Source: Macrococcoides canis (lineage in GTDB: Bacteria > Bacillota > Bacilli > Staphylococcales > Staphylococcaceae). From it: a stretch of DNA of 64,000 bases. A model generated the notes under the pieces. It had not been told where the DNA came from. It made no database searches and worked only from the letters and a program-made list of their open reading frames with translations. The stretch covers positions 248,001 to 312,000 of the forward strand of contig NZ_CP021059.1 of NCBI RefSeq assembly GCF_002119805.1, given 5' to 3'. This document shows positions 48,764 through 58,532 of the stretch, piece after piece. Made by a program: the position numbers and the translations under genes. Position 1 is the first letter of the stretch, and the number at the start of each line of letters is the position of its first letter.

Positions 48764-50890
48764 ATGAAATCAGTAGTGTTAGCAGAGAAACCTTCAGTCG
48801 CACGTGATATTGCACGTGTACTTAAATGTAATCAGAAGAAAAATGGATATATGGAAAACGATAAATATATCGTCACGTGGGCATTAGGGCATTTAGTCAC
48901 AAATGCTGATCCTGAACAATATGATGCAAAGTATAAACAATGGGATTTAAACATGCTGCCCATTATACCAGAGCGTATGAAGACGGTCGTTATCGGCAAG
49001 ACCCGTAAACAATTTAATACAGTTAAAGCACAGATTGAACGTCAAGATGTGAATGAGATTATTATTGCGACTGACGCAGGACGTGAAGGAGAACTTGTTG
49101 CACGTCTGATCATCGAGAAATGTAAAGGAAACAAACCGATGAAACGTCTTTGGATATCCTCTGTTACAGACAAAGCAATTCTGGACGGGTTTAAACATTT
49201 GAAACCAGCACAGGCATATCAAGGATTATATGAAGCTGCTATGGCACGAAGCGAAGCGGATTGGATTGTCGGGATTAATGCAACACGCGCATTGACAACG
49301 AAATATGATGCGCAGCTATCAACAGGGCGTGTACAGACACCGACGCTTCAGATGGTGAAGATAAGACAAGATGCAGTGCAGAAATTTCAGCCGAAAACAT
49401 ATTATAGTATGGAGCTTGTAAGTGGGAGTGATAAGTTCAAGTGGCATAGCGGGAATCAAATCTTTGATGAATCCAAAGTAGATGGCCTATTGAAAGACAT
49501 ACAGGGAAAGCAGGCGATTGTTCAAGATGTGGTGTCTAAAGAAAAGAAGCGCTATCCGGGAAAACTCTATGACTTAACGAGCTTACAGCAAGATGCTTAT
49601 AAGCGCTTTAAATATTCAGCAAAAGAAACATTGAATGCGATGCAAAGTCTATACGAGACACATAAATATGTCACATATCCAAGAACAGATTCAAATTACT
49701 TGACGACAGATATGGAAAGCTCACTTAAAGAACGTGTCGCCTCCCTTGGTGCTACGCCATATAAAGATCAAGTCGTTAAATTATTAAAGACACCAATTAA
49801 AGGTGGCAGCCACTTTATTAATAATACGAAAGTATCCGATCATCATGCCATTGTACCGACTGAGATTAGAGCGAACTTAGAGGCGCTTGGAGCAAGAGAG
49901 CAGAATATATACTTACTTATTGCAGAACGTTTCTTAAGCAATTTAATGGAACCATATACGTATAAGGAAGAAACAATTACTGTGCAAGTTGGAAAAGAAA
50001 TATTTACGCTTAAGACGGAAACTACAGTGAAAGCAGGATTTAAAGCATTGTATGAACAGTCGTCTCTTGAGCGTCATAACGCGTACCATAAAGGAGAAGC
50101 ATTAAGTTCTGTCAGCCTGAAGAAAACAACCGGTGAAACACAGCCTCCAGCTTATTTAAATGAGGGGACATTGCTTAAAGCGATGGAGAATCCGGCATCT
50201 ATCTTTAATATTGATAAGGAGAGTACGTCGACATTAAAGTCTGCAGGTGGTATTGGAACAGTGGCAACACGAGCAGATATTATTGAGAAGCTTTATAATT
50301 TAAATGCGATAGAAAACAACAACGGGAACATTAAAGTGACGAACAAAGGACGTCAGTTATTAGAACTTGCACCTGATGCACTCAAGTCACCGGAACTTAC
50401 AGCCGACTGGGAGCATAAGTTAACACGCATTGAAAAAAATGAATACGCAAGAAAACAGTTTATGCGTGAGATGATAGATTTCACAAAAGAAATTATTGCT
50501 GAAATTAAATCGAGTGATGAGAAATTTAAACATGATAACTTAACGAGTACAGAATGTCCGACTTGCGGTAAGTTTATGTTAGAGAAAAAAACACGTAACG
50601 GTAAGATGCTTGTCTGCCAAGATCCAACATGCGGTACGAAGAAGAATGTTCAGCGTAAAACAAATGCGCGTTGCCCAGAATGTAAGAAAAAGCTGACGCT
50701 GCACGGCAAAGGGCCAAAAGCAATGTATAGTTGTGTGTGTGGATTTAGAGAAACACAAGAACAGATGGATAAACGCTTCAAATCGAAGAAGACAGGAAAA
50801 GTATCAAAAAAAGAAATCAATAAATATATGAAGAAAGAAGAGCCAATCAATAACCCTTTTGCTGATGCACTGAAAAACTTAAATTTATAG
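48764..50890 (+). CDS. topB: DNA topoisomerase III
   Basis: A 708-residue type IA topoisomerase that relaxes and decatenates DNA. The Toprim domain begins VLAEKPSVARDIARVL, and ATDAGREGE is its metal site. The catalytic tyrosine is Y305 in TYPRTDSNYL, and ADWEHKL lies near the end of the core. Two C-terminal zinc-ribbon-like cysteine clusters follow (CPTCGKF..CQDPTCG and CPECKK..CVCGF) and the tail is lysine-rich. It is a single gene upstream of the DASS symporter; the order before S10 recalls Staphylococcus. Confidence 0.95.
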   Translation: MKSVVLAEKPSVARDIARVLKCNQKKNGYMENDKYIVTWALGHLVTNADPEQYDAKYKQWDLNMLPIIPERMKTVVIGKTRKQFNTVKAQIERQDVNEIIIATDAGREGELVARLIIEKCKGNKPMKRLWISSVTDKAILDGFKHLKPAQAYQGLYEAAMARSEADWIVGINATRALTTKYDAQLSTGRVQTPTLQMVKIRQDAVQKFQPKTYYSMELVSGSDKFKWHSGNQIFDESKVDGLLKDIQGKQAIVQDVVSKEKKRYPGKLYDLTSLQQDAYKRFKYSAKETLNAMQSLYETHKYVTYPRTDSNYLTTDMESSLKERVASLGATPYKDQVVKLLKTPIKGGSHFINNTKVSDHHAIVPTEIRANLEALGAREQNIYLLIAERFLSNLMEPYTYKEETITVQVGKEIFTLKTETTVKAGFKALYEQSSLERHNAYHKGEALSSVSLKKTTGETQPPAYLNEGTLLKAMENPASIFNIDKESTSTLKSAGGIGTVATRADIIEKLYNLNAIENNNGNIKVTNKGRQLLELAPDALKSPELTADWEHKLTRIEKNEYARKQFMREMIDFTKEIIAEIKSSDEKFKHDNLTSTECPTCGKFMLEKKTRNGKMLVCQDPTCGTKKNVQRKTNARCPECKKKLTLHGKGPKAMYSCVCGFRETQEQMDKRFKSKKTGKVSKKEINKYMKKEEPINNPFADALKNLNL

Positions 50891-50917
50891 TTAGACTTAA
50901 ATATTTATTGTTCAATA

Positions 50918-50946
50918 CTTCACAAATTGTTAAAATAGAAGTGAAT
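50918..50946 (+). promoter_or_regulatory. Promoter of the DASS symporter gene
   Basis: TTGTTC (50918-50923) and TAAAAT (50941-50946) with a 17-base spacer, between topB and the next start. Confidence 0.5.
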
Positions 50947-50967
50947 AAAAAATATGGAGGCGCAATT

Positions 50968-52485
50968 ATGGAAAAAGTAAAACAAAAGATGAATCTCAAA
51001 CCGATTTGGATTGTTTTAAGCTTTCTTGTATTGATTACGATCGTTTTATTACCGACTCCTGCTTCTTTACCAGTTATGGGTAAGATGGCACTTGCGATTC
51101 TTGCTTTTGCTGTTATCATGTGGGTTACTGAAGCTGTAAGTTACCCTGTTTCCAGTACGATGATTGTTGCTTTAATCATCATGCTTATTGGATTCAGTCC
51201 GATTGAGAAACTTGGTCCATCAATGGGAAATCCAATGGCTGCAGGTAAACCATTAGCGGAGGATGCCTTGTTCGGTACACAGAATGCATTGAAACTTGCA
51301 TTTAGTGGATTTTCAAGTTCGGCAGTAGCACTCGTTGCAGCTGCGCTCTTCTTAGCGACAGCTATGCAAGTGACAAACTTGCATAAACGTCTCGCACTTT
51401 TAGTCCTTTCGATAGTAGGGAATAAAACGAATGCAGTTGTCGCAGGTTCTATCATTGTTTCCATCATTCTTGCATTTTTCGTTCCTTCAGCAACTGCACG
51501 TGCAGGCGCTGTCGTACCGATTCTGTTAGGTATGGTTACTGCGTTTGGGGCTAAGAAAGAATCCCGTCTCGCAGCATTACTTGTGATAACCGCTGTTCAA
51601 GCCGTGTCTATATGGAATATCGGTATTAAGACTGGAGCCGCTCAAAATATGGTCGCAATGGGCTTTATCAATAAAACATTCAACCAAGATATTTCATGGG
51701 GACAGTGGTTTATGTATGCAGCACCATGGTCGATTATTATGTCGATTGTCCTATACTTCGTCATGATCAATGTCATAAAACCTGAAACGAAAGAAATTGA
51801 AGGTGGTAAGGAACTTATAAAAGCGCAGCTTGCAGAACTTGGGCCGGTAACACCGAAAGAATGGCGATTAATTGCAATATCAGTAGCCTTGCTCTTATTC
51901 TGGGCAACTGAAGGTAAGTTCCATCCGATTGATTCTTCATCGATTACTTTAATTGCATTAGCCATCATGCTTACGCCGAAGATCGGTGTGTTCTCGTGGA
52001 GTGATGTAGAGAAATTGATTCCTTGGGGAACAATTATTGTATTTGCAATTGGGATATCATTGGGGAACTTATTGCTGCAGACGACTGGTGCTCAGTGGCT
52101 AAGTGACAAAACGTTTGGTCTTATGGGCTTAGAACATTTGCCATTAATTGCAACAATAGCTTTAATTACATTATTCAATATTCTGATTCACTTAGGCTTT
52201 GCGAGTGCAACAAGTTTATCTAGTGCACTTATTCCAGTATTTATTGCACTTACAAGTACGTTAGGGTTAAAGGATAATGCAATTGGATTCGTATTAATAC
52301 AACAATTTGTCATTAGTTTTGGCTTCCTGCTTCCAGTATCAGCACCGCAAAATATGCTTGCATACGGTACAGGCACATTTACGGTTAAAGATTTCCTGAA
52401 GTCAGGTATTCCTTTAACAGTTATAGGTTACTTGCTTATCCTGCTCTTTAGTGCAACGTACTGGAAATGGATTGGATTAATATAA
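50968..52485 (+). CDS. DASS/SLC13-family sodium:anion symporter
   Basis: A 505-residue membrane protein with about 11-12 helices. The family's paired motifs are visible: FVPSATARAGAVVPIL (first SNT-like half) and FASATSLSSALIPVF with SAPQNMLAYGTG in the second half. Relatives carry succinate, malate, citrate or 2-oxoglutarate with sodium. ATG 50968 follows GGAGG; the open frame starts 20 codons earlier without an SD. Single-gene unit with its own promoter and terminator. Confidence 0.85.
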   Translation: MEKVKQKMNLKPIWIVLSFLVLITIVLLPTPASLPVMGKMALAILAFAVIMWVTEAVSYPVSSTMIVALIIMLIGFSPIEKLGPSMGNPMAAGKPLAEDALFGTQNALKLAFSGFSSSAVALVAAALFLATAMQVTNLHKRLALLVLSIVGNKTNAVVAGSIIVSIILAFFVPSATARAGAVVPILLGMVTAFGAKKESRLAALLVITAVQAVSIWNIGIKTGAAQNMVAMGFINKTFNQDISWGQWFMYAAPWSIIMSIVLYFVMINVIKPETKEIEGGKELIKAQLAELGPVTPKEWRLIAISVALLLFWATEGKFHPIDSSSITLIALAIMLTPKIGVFSWSDVEKLIPWGTIIVFAIGISLGNLLLQTTGAQWLSDKTFGLMGLEHLPLIATIALITLFNILIHLGFASATSLSSALIPVFIALTSTLGLKDNAIGFVLIQQFVISFGFLLPVSAPQNMLAYGTGTFTVKDFLKSGIPLTVIGYLLILLFSATYWKWIGLI

Positions 52486-52494
52486 TAAGAAAAG

Positions 52495-52528
52495 AAAGAT
52501 GCTGAGACAAATGTCTCAGCATCTTTTT
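52495..52528. terminator. Terminator of the DASS symporter and lipoprotein genes
   Basis: AAAGATGCTGAGAC (52495-52508) pairs perfectly with GTCTCAGCATCTTT (52513-52526) around AAAT, with T after and A before, so it works both ways. Confidence 0.9.
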
Positions 52529-53243
52529 AAGCTTCTTGAGATAAGATTTTCATATCTTTTGCATCAAGTTCAAATTCTTTTGATTTACCATCTTGACCTT
52601 TTAGCTCAACGTTGTATTTAAATTTACCGTCATCATGATCAAGTGACCATTCTTTAATATCACCATCATATACTTTTTGAGCAGCTTTTATAATTTTATC
52701 AATAGGAGCAAACTCACCATAATCAAATGTTTTTTCATTATCTTGATCATCTTCTACTTCAGAAGAGATAATTTTGTTTTGTTCGGCGTTTACTTTAATT
52801 TCATGGGTCTTTTTATTTGTATCTATCAACGAGATTGCGTATACCCATTGACCCATATCACGGTCGAATGAAATACTTTCTAAATCACCAGGAACTTTCT
52901 TTTGAGCTGTTTTAATCGCGTCTTCTGGTAAAACTTTAATGTCATCTAATTTGATAGAAGCTTCATCTTTGTCATTATCATCATCTGCTTCAGTAACTTC
53001 ATCTTTATTATCCACATCATCTGAATCTTCTACGCTGCTAGTGCCTTCTTGCTTTGCGTCATTCTCTTCATCATTGTTATCATCTTTATCATTCGTATCT
53101 GTCGCTTTAGTATCAGTAGTTTCTGATTGCTGTTCTGATTTCGTTTCATCTTTTGGAGATTTTTCAACATCATTTGTGTCATTATTACAAGCAGCAAGTG
53201 CTAAAGTTGAAGATAGAATTAAACTTAAAATTTTAAATTTCAT
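52527..53243 (-). CDS. PepSY-domain lipoprotein
   Basis: A 238-residue exported lipoprotein: signal peptide with lipobox LAAC (cysteine near residue 19), a highly acidic, low-complexity linker (about 20-95, rich in D, E, N, S, T), then two PepSY repeats at about 105-165 and 175-238, each with an alternating charged beta pattern. PepSY domains are thought to bind or inhibit peptidases at the cell surface. AAGGAGG lies before the ATG. It is alone between the DASS and pbuG genes. The linker probably spans the wall. Confidence 0.85.
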   Translation of the reverse strand: MKFKILSLILSSTLALAACNNDTNDVEKSPKDETKSEQQSETTDTKATDTNDKDDNNDEENDAKQEGTSSVEDSDDVDNKDEVTEADDDNDKDEASIKLDDIKVLPEDAIKTAQKKVPGDLESISFDRDMGQWVYAISLIDTNKKTHEIKVNAEQNKIISSEVEDDQDNEKTFDYGEFAPIDKIIKAAQKVYDGDIKEWSLDHDDGKFKYNVELKGQDGKSKEFELDAKDMKILSQEA

Positions 53244-53364
53244 ATTTATTACGCCTCCTTAAAATATTTATTTATATAATTCCCTAAATATTGGTTGGTA
53301 AACAAAGTGCAGAATTTTATAACGCATAAGCATATTAAATGTGATGTTTATAAAAGATATTGAT

Positions 53365-53377
53365 TTTTCCGAACGTT
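53365..53377 (+). promoter_or_regulatory. Possible PurR box upstream of pbuG
   Basis: TTTTCCGAACGTT keeps the CCGAAC core of the Bacillus PurBox AWWWCCGAACWWT with two mismatches outside it. TTGATT overlaps it as a possible -35. No second inverted box is seen at the usual spacing, so support is modest. No guanine riboswitch is recognisable in the leader. Confidence 0.4.
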
Positions 53378-53423
53378 GAGATTAGACTATACAAGTATAA
53401 AAATTAAAAAAGGGAAGTGCACA

Positions 53424-54758
53424 ATGAGAAATTATTTTAAATTTGATGAATTAGGCACGAGTTATAAGCGAGAGATACTCGGAGGCTTGACGACGTTTCT
53501 ATCGATGGCATACATATTAGCGGTCAATCCTGCAATGTTATCACTTGCTGGTGTTGAAGGTATTCCGGATAGTATGCGCATGGATGCTGGAGCAGTATTT
53601 GTAGCAACAATTCTTGCATCAATCGTCGGCTGCTTATTTATGGGATTGATTGCAAACTACCCAATTGCATTAGCTCCTGGTATGGGACTAAATGCATTCT
53701 TCGCATTCACGGTTGTATTACAGTACAATATTCCATGGCAGACAGGTTTAACAGGTGTGCTGTTCTCAGGGATATTCTTTGCATTACTGACGATGACTGG
53801 TTTGCGTGAAACCATCATCAACGCAATACCTTTTGAACTAAAGATGGCAGTATCTGCTGGTATCGGTCTTTTTATTACTTTCGTAGGTTTAAAAGGTGCA
53901 GGTATTGTAAAAGGGAATGAAGCAACTTTAGTATCGTTAGGAAATATCCATGATCCGCATGTATTATTAGCGGTTGGTGGTATCGCATTAACAATTATTC
54001 TTATGGCAAAGCGTGTTCCAGGAAGTATCTTTATCGGTATGGTATTAACAGCAGTATTTGGTATGCTCTTTGGGCTCATTGATGCACCGAAGCAAATTGT
54101 CGGTTCAGTACCGAGTATCGAACCAACATTCGGTAAAGCTTTCGATGCATTCGCACATCCAGAACAAATCTTTAACCTGCAATTTTTAGTGGTTGTATTA
54201 ACATTCTTGTTTATTGACTTCTTTGATACTGCAGGTACATTAGTCGCTGTAGCAACGCAGGCTAATCTAGTGAAAGATAATAAATTGCCACGTGCAGGAC
54301 GTTCTTTATTTGCAGATTCATTAGCAACAATTGTAGGTGCTATTTTCGGTACATCTACGACAACGTCTTATATTGAATCTTCAGCTGGAGTAGCAGTAGG
54401 TGCAAGAACAGGGTTTGCAAGTGTGATTACAGCATTATGTTTCGCCTTAGCACTTTTCTTCTCACCGCTTATGTCGGTTGTTACGAGTGCTGTAACGGCA
54501 CCTGCTTTAGTGATCGTAGGTGTATTAATGGTAGCGAACTTAAATAAAATTGAGTGGCACAAGTTTGAAATTGCAGTCCCTGCATTTTTAACGATTATTA
54601 TGATGCCACTTACGTATTCAATCGCTACAGGTATTGCTTGCGGATTTATCTTCTATCCGATTACGATGCTTATGGCAAACCGCAGAAAAGAAATTCATCC
54701 AATTATGTATTTCATGGCAGTCGTATTTATTTTGTACTTTATCTTTATACAGCATTAA
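53424..54758 (+). CDS. pbuG: Guanine/hypoxanthine permease (NCS2, AzgA type)
   Basis: A 444-residue purine permease with about 12-14 helices. AzgA-type signatures: GGLTTFLSMAYILAVNP near the start, APGMGLNAFFAF in helix 3, FFDTAGTLVAVA and TTTSYIESSAGVAVGARTG in the second half. It imports hypoxanthine and guanine by proton symport. ATG 53424 follows AAAGGGAAG; the frame runs 16 codons upstream without an SD. In Staphylococcus a pbuG relative likewise precedes the S10 operon, as I remember it. Structured repeat copy 3 starts 6 bases after its stop. Confidence 0.88.
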   Translation: MRNYFKFDELGTSYKREILGGLTTFLSMAYILAVNPAMLSLAGVEGIPDSMRMDAGAVFVATILASIVGCLFMGLIANYPIALAPGMGLNAFFAFTVVLQYNIPWQTGLTGVLFSGIFFALLTMTGLRETIINAIPFELKMAVSAGIGLFITFVGLKGAGIVKGNEATLVSLGNIHDPHVLLAVGGIALTIILMAKRVPGSIFIGMVLTAVFGMLFGLIDAPKQIVGSVPSIEPTFGKAFDAFAHPEQIFNLQFLVVVLTFLFIDFFDTAGTLVAVATQANLVKDNKLPRAGRSLFADSLATIVGAIFGTSTTTSYIESSAGVAVGARTGFASVITALCFALALFFSPLMSVVTSAVTAPALVIVGVLMVANLNKIEWHKFEIAVPAFLTIIMMPLTYSIATGIACGFIFYPITMLMANRRKEIHPIMYFMAVVFILYFIFIQH

Positions 54759-54764
54759 ATGTAA

Positions 54765-54931
54765 GGAGAGGCTAGGACAGAAGTGTTCTGCCACAAGCAA
54801 GAACCGAACAAAACTAATAAATCGTTCTTTGATTTATAGTTTTTGTTCGGTTTTTATCGTAGGGGCAACTTCTGTTCCGCCGTTTAAGCTGTTAAACAGA
54901 AGAGGGCTGAGACTTATGTCTCACCCTCTCC
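54765..54931 (+). repeat. Structured intergenic repeat, copy 3
   Basis: A 167-base element. The outer arms GGAGAGG (54765-54771) and CCTCTCC (54925-54931) pair perfectly although the sequence differs from copies 1 and 2. The interior 54776-54922 equals copy 2 except at one base. An extra GAGGG/CCCTC pairing encloses the GAGAC/GTCTC hairpin. It lies between pbuG and an opposite small gene. Confidence 0.9.
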
Positions 54932-54937
54932 TGATTT

Positions 54938-55342
54938 TTATTTTTCTCTTTTGTATTCTCTGACAGTTTCACCACTACGGTAAGGATTGTAATAAGTTGT
55001 ATTACCTCTATATTCCCTTGTATTGATAACAATGAAGATATAGGCAATCATCAAGAAAGTCATTAACCAGTGCATAAACATACCGAGTACGGGGAAGAAA
55101 GCAACAGCATTGGCTATTATTCCAGTGAGTGCGATCACAGATAACGGTAATCTCGCTTCATTAGAACGGTCAAGCGCTGACAACAAGAACATAATAAAGT
55201 AGATTGTGATGTTTGTTCCGAGTGGCGCCCATGCGAGACTAACAATATAAGCGCCTCCGATTCCAGGTAGACCTAAAAATATTTCTTTTAACAGCATTAC
55301 GATACTAAGTGTTAAAAGTAAAAGCTTCATCATACGTTTCAT
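54938..55342 (-). CDS. Small membrane protein, 134 residues
   Basis: Three to four hydrophobic segments (about 5-22, 33-55, 66-88, 90-108), then a soluble basic tail rich in Y, R, T and E. ATG 55342 (MKRMMKLLLL) follows TGGAGGT; an ATG at 55366 has no SD. Its promoter has a TGn-extended TATAAT on the minus strand (55396-55401) and a 23-bp perfect palindrome right after it, so it is probably tightly controlled. Convergent with pbuG. No family recognised. Confidence 0.7.
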   Translation of the reverse strand: MKRMMKLLLLTLSIVMLLKEIFLGLPGIGGAYIVSLAWAPLGTNITIYFIMFLLSALDRSNEARLPLSVIALTGIIANAVAFFPVLGMFMHWLMTFLMIAYIFIVINTREYRGNTTYYNPYRSGETVREYKREK

Positions 55343-55573
55343 ATTATAAACCTCCATTAATAACACGCCTGTAACAAAATACTTTTGTTACATTGATTAT
55401 ATCATGGTATAATGAACTATTGAATTGTACTGCTTAGCGTATAAGAAGTTATCGATAGATATAATTTCTTCTATATAATATGTAGAATTCTTTTTTTATT
55501 AGTCGATAGAATTCCCCAAGACGAACATATATAATTCTCTCCAAAAAACTTTTTATAAATATCCACTTATCTA
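55343..55573. other. Non-coding upstream part of the 397-base S10 gap
   Basis: This AT-rich stretch holds the palindrome and -10 at 55370-55401 for the leftward gene and a TATAAT on the + strand near 55408. Weak repeats of TCGATAGA-type sequence (around 55452 and 55503) are the only other pattern I see. No reading frame with an SD is present. Confidence 0.6.
55370..55401 (-). promoter_or_regulatory. Palindromic operator and -10 of the 134-residue membrane gene
   Basis: TGTAACAAAA (55370-55379) and TTTTGTTACA (55383-55392) are perfect inverted arms around TAC, 23 bases in all. On the minus strand TATAAT (55396-55401) lies just upstream, so a dimer bound to the palindrome would cover the transcription start. 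The regulator is not identified. Confidence 0.65.
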
Positions 55574-55602
55574 TTGCTAAATGATTAATATTCGTGTATT
55601 AT
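55574..55602 (+). promoter_or_regulatory. Promoter of the S10-spc ribosomal operon
   Basis: TTGCTA (55574-55579) and TATTAT (55597-55602), spacer 17 bases. The transcript would begin near 55609. Confidence 0.65.
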
Positions 55603-55608
55603 ATCTAC

Positions 55609-56048
<440 letters not shown>

Positions 56049-56073
56049 TAAAAAGTAGGAGGTGCGACTTTCG

Positions 56074-56736
56074 ATGACCAAAGGAATCTTAGGAAGAAAA
56101 GTAGGAATGACTCAAGTTTTCGGTGAAAACGGAGAATTAATTCCAGTAACAGTAGTAGAAGCAGCACAAAACGTAGTATTACAAAAGAAAACTGAAGAAG
56201 TTGATGGTTACTCATCAATCCAAATCGGTTTTGAAGACAAACAAGCTTATAAAGCAGACCGCAAATCAAACAAATTTGCAACGAAACCAGCTGAAGGCCA
56301 TGCTAAAAAAGCAGGCACAGCACCTAAGCGCTTCATTCGTGAATTCAGAAATGTAGATGCTGAAGCTTACGAAGTAGGTCAAGAAGTCACTGTGGATACA
56401 TTCCAAGCTGGTGACATTGTTGACGTGACAGGAGTTTCTAAAGGTAAAGGTTTCCAAGGTGCTATTAAGCGCCACGGACAGTCACGTGGACCAATGAGTC
56501 ACGGTTCTCGTTACCACAGACGCCCAGGTTCAATGGGTATGGCATCTGACGCTTCTAAAGTATTTAAAGGTAAAGCATTACCAGGCCGTATGGGTGGTAA
56601 TACAGTTACTATGCAAAACTTAGAAATCGTTAAAGTAGACGCTGAAAACAACGTAATCTTAGTAAAAGGTAATGTACCAGGACCTAAAAAAGGTTTAGTT
56701 AAAATTCAAACTTCAATTAAAAAAGGTAATAAATAG
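56074..56736 (+). CDS. rplC: 50S ribosomal protein L3
   Basis: 220 residues. ATG 56074 ([16 protein letters not shown]) follows AGGAGGTG; a GTG-like extension to 56062 lies in that SD. The [12 protein letters not shown] loop reaches toward the peptidyl transferase centre. L3 nucleates 50S assembly. It lies 25 bases after rpsJ. Confidence 0.98.
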   Translation: MTKGILGRKVGMTQVFGENGELIPVTVVEAAQNVVLQKKTEEVDGYSSIQIGFEDKQAYKADRKSNKFATKPAEGHAKKAGTAPKRFIREFRNVDAEAYEVGQEVTVDTFQAGDIVDVTGVSKGKGFQGAIKRHGQSRGPMSHGSRYHRRPGSMGMASDASKVFKGKALPGRMGGNTVTMQNLEIVKVDAENNVILVKGNVPGPKKGLVKIQTSIKKGNK

Positions 56737-56762
56737 TATCTGCGAAAGGAGGAAATAACATA

Positions 56763-57386
56763 ATGGCTAATTATGATGTATTAAAAGTAGATGGAACAAA
56801 AGCAGGTTCAATCGAATTAAACGATAACGTATTCGGAATCGAGCCTAATCAACATGTATTATTCGAAGCGATCAACTTACAAAGAGCTTCAATGCGTCAA
56901 GGTACTCACGCAGTCAAAAATCGTTCAGCAGTGAGCGGTGGTGGACGTAAACCTTGGAAACAAAAAGGTACAGGTCGTGCACGTCAAGGTACAATCCGTG
57001 CGCCACAATGGCGTGGTGGTGGTATCGTATTCGGACCAACACCAAGAAGTTATTCATACAAAATGCCTAAGAAAATGCGTCGTTTAGCTTTACGTTCAGC
57101 TTTATCAGCGAAAGTACAAGAAAACGCATTTACAGTTTTAGAGTCATTAACATTTGATGCTCCTAAAACAAAAGAATTCAAAAACATGACAACTACTTTA
57201 GAATTACCTAAAAAAGTGTTGTTCATCGTTGAAGCTGAAGATGTAAACGTAGCTTTATCAGCTCGTAACATCCCAGGCGTAACTGTTATTACTACTACTG
57301 GTCTAAACGTATTAGATATCGTTCATGCGAACCAAGTAGTAATGACTAAAGGTGCAGTTGAAAAAGTAGAGGAGGTGCTTGGTTAA
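56763..57386 (+). CDS. rplD: 50S ribosomal protein L4
   Basis: 207 residues. The extended loop [20 protein letters not shown] lines the exit tunnel, where changes give macrolide resistance in other species; here it looks normal. The stop overlaps the rplW start by one base. L4 is the autorepressor of the S10 operon in E. coli; whether it acts on this leader is unknown. Confidence 0.98.
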   Translation: MANYDVLKVDGTKAGSIELNDNVFGIEPNQHVLFEAINLQRASMRQGTHAVKNRSAVSGGGRKPWKQKGTGRARQGTIRAPQWRGGGIVFGPTPRSYSYKMPKKMRRLALRSALSAKVQENAFTVLESLTFDAPKTKEFKNMTTTLELPKKVLFIVEAEDVNVALSARNIPGVTVITTTGLNVLDIVHANQVVMTKGAVEKVEEVLG

Positions 57387-57661
57387 TGGAAAATCGCGAT
57401 ATTATTAAGCGCCCCGTTATCACAGAACGTTCATCTGAACAAATGGCACAAGATAAATACACTTTCGATGTAGATACTCGTGCTAACAAAACTCAAATCA
57501 AAATTGCAATTGAAGATATCTTCAATGTAAAAGTAGATAAAGTAAACGTTATGAACTACAAAGCTAAGAAAAAACGTGTTGGCCGTTACAACGGTTACAC
57601 AAACAAAAGAAGAAAAGCGATCGTAACTTTAAAAGAAGGTTCAATCGACTTCTTCAACTAA
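57386..57661 (+). CDS. rplW: 50S ribosomal protein L23
   Basis: 91 residues, starting [21 protein letters not shown]23 is at the tunnel exit and docks trigger factor and SRP. Its SD GAGGAGGTG lies inside the rplD coding end, and the ATG shares one base with the rplD stop, so translation is coupled. Confidence 0.98.
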   Translation: MENRDIIKRPVITERSSEQMAQDKYTFDVDTRANKTQIKIAIEDIFNVKVDKVNVMNYKAKKKRVGRYNGYTNKRRKAIVTLKEGSIDFFN

Positions 57662-57695
57662 AATAAACATTTACCATTAAGGAGGTAAAACGACA

Positions 57696-58526
57696 ATGGC
57701 AATTAAACATTATAAGCCAATAACAAACGGTCGTCGTAATATGACAGGTTCAGATTTCGCTGAAATTACGTCAACGTCACCTGAAAAGTCATTACTTGCT
57801 CCCCTTCCGAGAAAAGCGGGACGTAATAACCAAGGTAAGTTAACTGTACGTCACAGAGGTGGCGGTCATAAACGTCAATACCGTATTATTGATTTCAAAC
57901 GTAACAAAGATGGTATCCCTGCGAAAGTGGCAACGATCGAGTACGATCCAAACCGTTCAGCAAATATCGCATTATTACATTACTTAGATGGTGAGAAACG
58001 TTACATCATCGCACCTAAAGGTTTAACTGTAGGTACTCAAGTAGTTAACGGACCAGAAGCAGATATTAAAGTAGGTAACTGTTTACCACTTCAAAATATC
58101 CCAGTTGGTACAGTTATCCACAATATCGAGTTAAAACCTGGTAAAGGTGGACAATTAGTACGTTCAGCTGGAACAAGTGCACAAGTACTTGGTAAAGAAG
58201 GTAAATACGTATTAGTTCGTTTAAAATCTGGTGAAGTTCGTATGATCTTATCAACTTGCCGCGCTACAATCGGTCAAGTAGGTAACGAACAGCACGAATT
58301 AATTAACATCGGTAAAGCCGGACGTTCAAGATGGAAAGGTATCCGTCCTACAGTTCGTGGTTCTGTAATGAACCCTAACGATCACCCGCACGGTGGTGGT
58401 GAAGGTCGTACTTCAATCGGTCGTCCATCTCCAATGTCACCATGGGGTAAACCAACTCTTGGTAAGAAAACTCGTAAGAAGAAAAACCGTTCTAACAAAC
58501 TTATCGTTCGTGGACGTAAAAAATAA
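57696..58526 (+). CDS. rplB: 50S ribosomal protein L2
   Basis: 276 residues, with the conserved [20 protein letters not shown] and the C-terminal [14 protein letters not shown] loop holding the histidine near the peptidyl transferase centre. L2 joins the subunits. AAGGAGG lies before the ATG. A strong hairpin lies between this gene and rpsS. Confidence 0.98.
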   Translation: MAIKHYKPITNGRRNMTGSDFAEITSTSPEKSLLAPLPRKAGRNNQGKLTVRHRGGGHKRQYRIIDFKRNKDGIPAKVATIEYDPNRSANIALLHYLDGEKRYIIAPKGLTVGTQVVNGPEADIKVGNCLPLQNIPVGTVIHNIELKPGKGGQLVRSAGTSAQVLGKEGKYVLVRLKSGEVRMILSTCRATIGQVGNEQHELINIGKAGRSRWKGIRPTVRGSVMNPNDHPHGGGEGRTSIGRPSPMSPWGKPTLGKKTRKKKNRSNKLIVRGRKK

Positions 58527-58532
58527 TAATAA

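Noticed and set aside
53264..53423. Purine riboswitch before pbuG
   Set aside because: The conserved loop sequences of the guanine/adenine riboswitch are not present; only a partial PurR box is seen.
54634..54963. An open frame sharing a peptide (KCSATSKNRTKLINRSLIYS) with another at 40744-40959
   Set aside because: The shared peptide comes from the two near-identical copies of the structured repeat; neither frame has an SD or a sensible start, and one overlaps pbuG.
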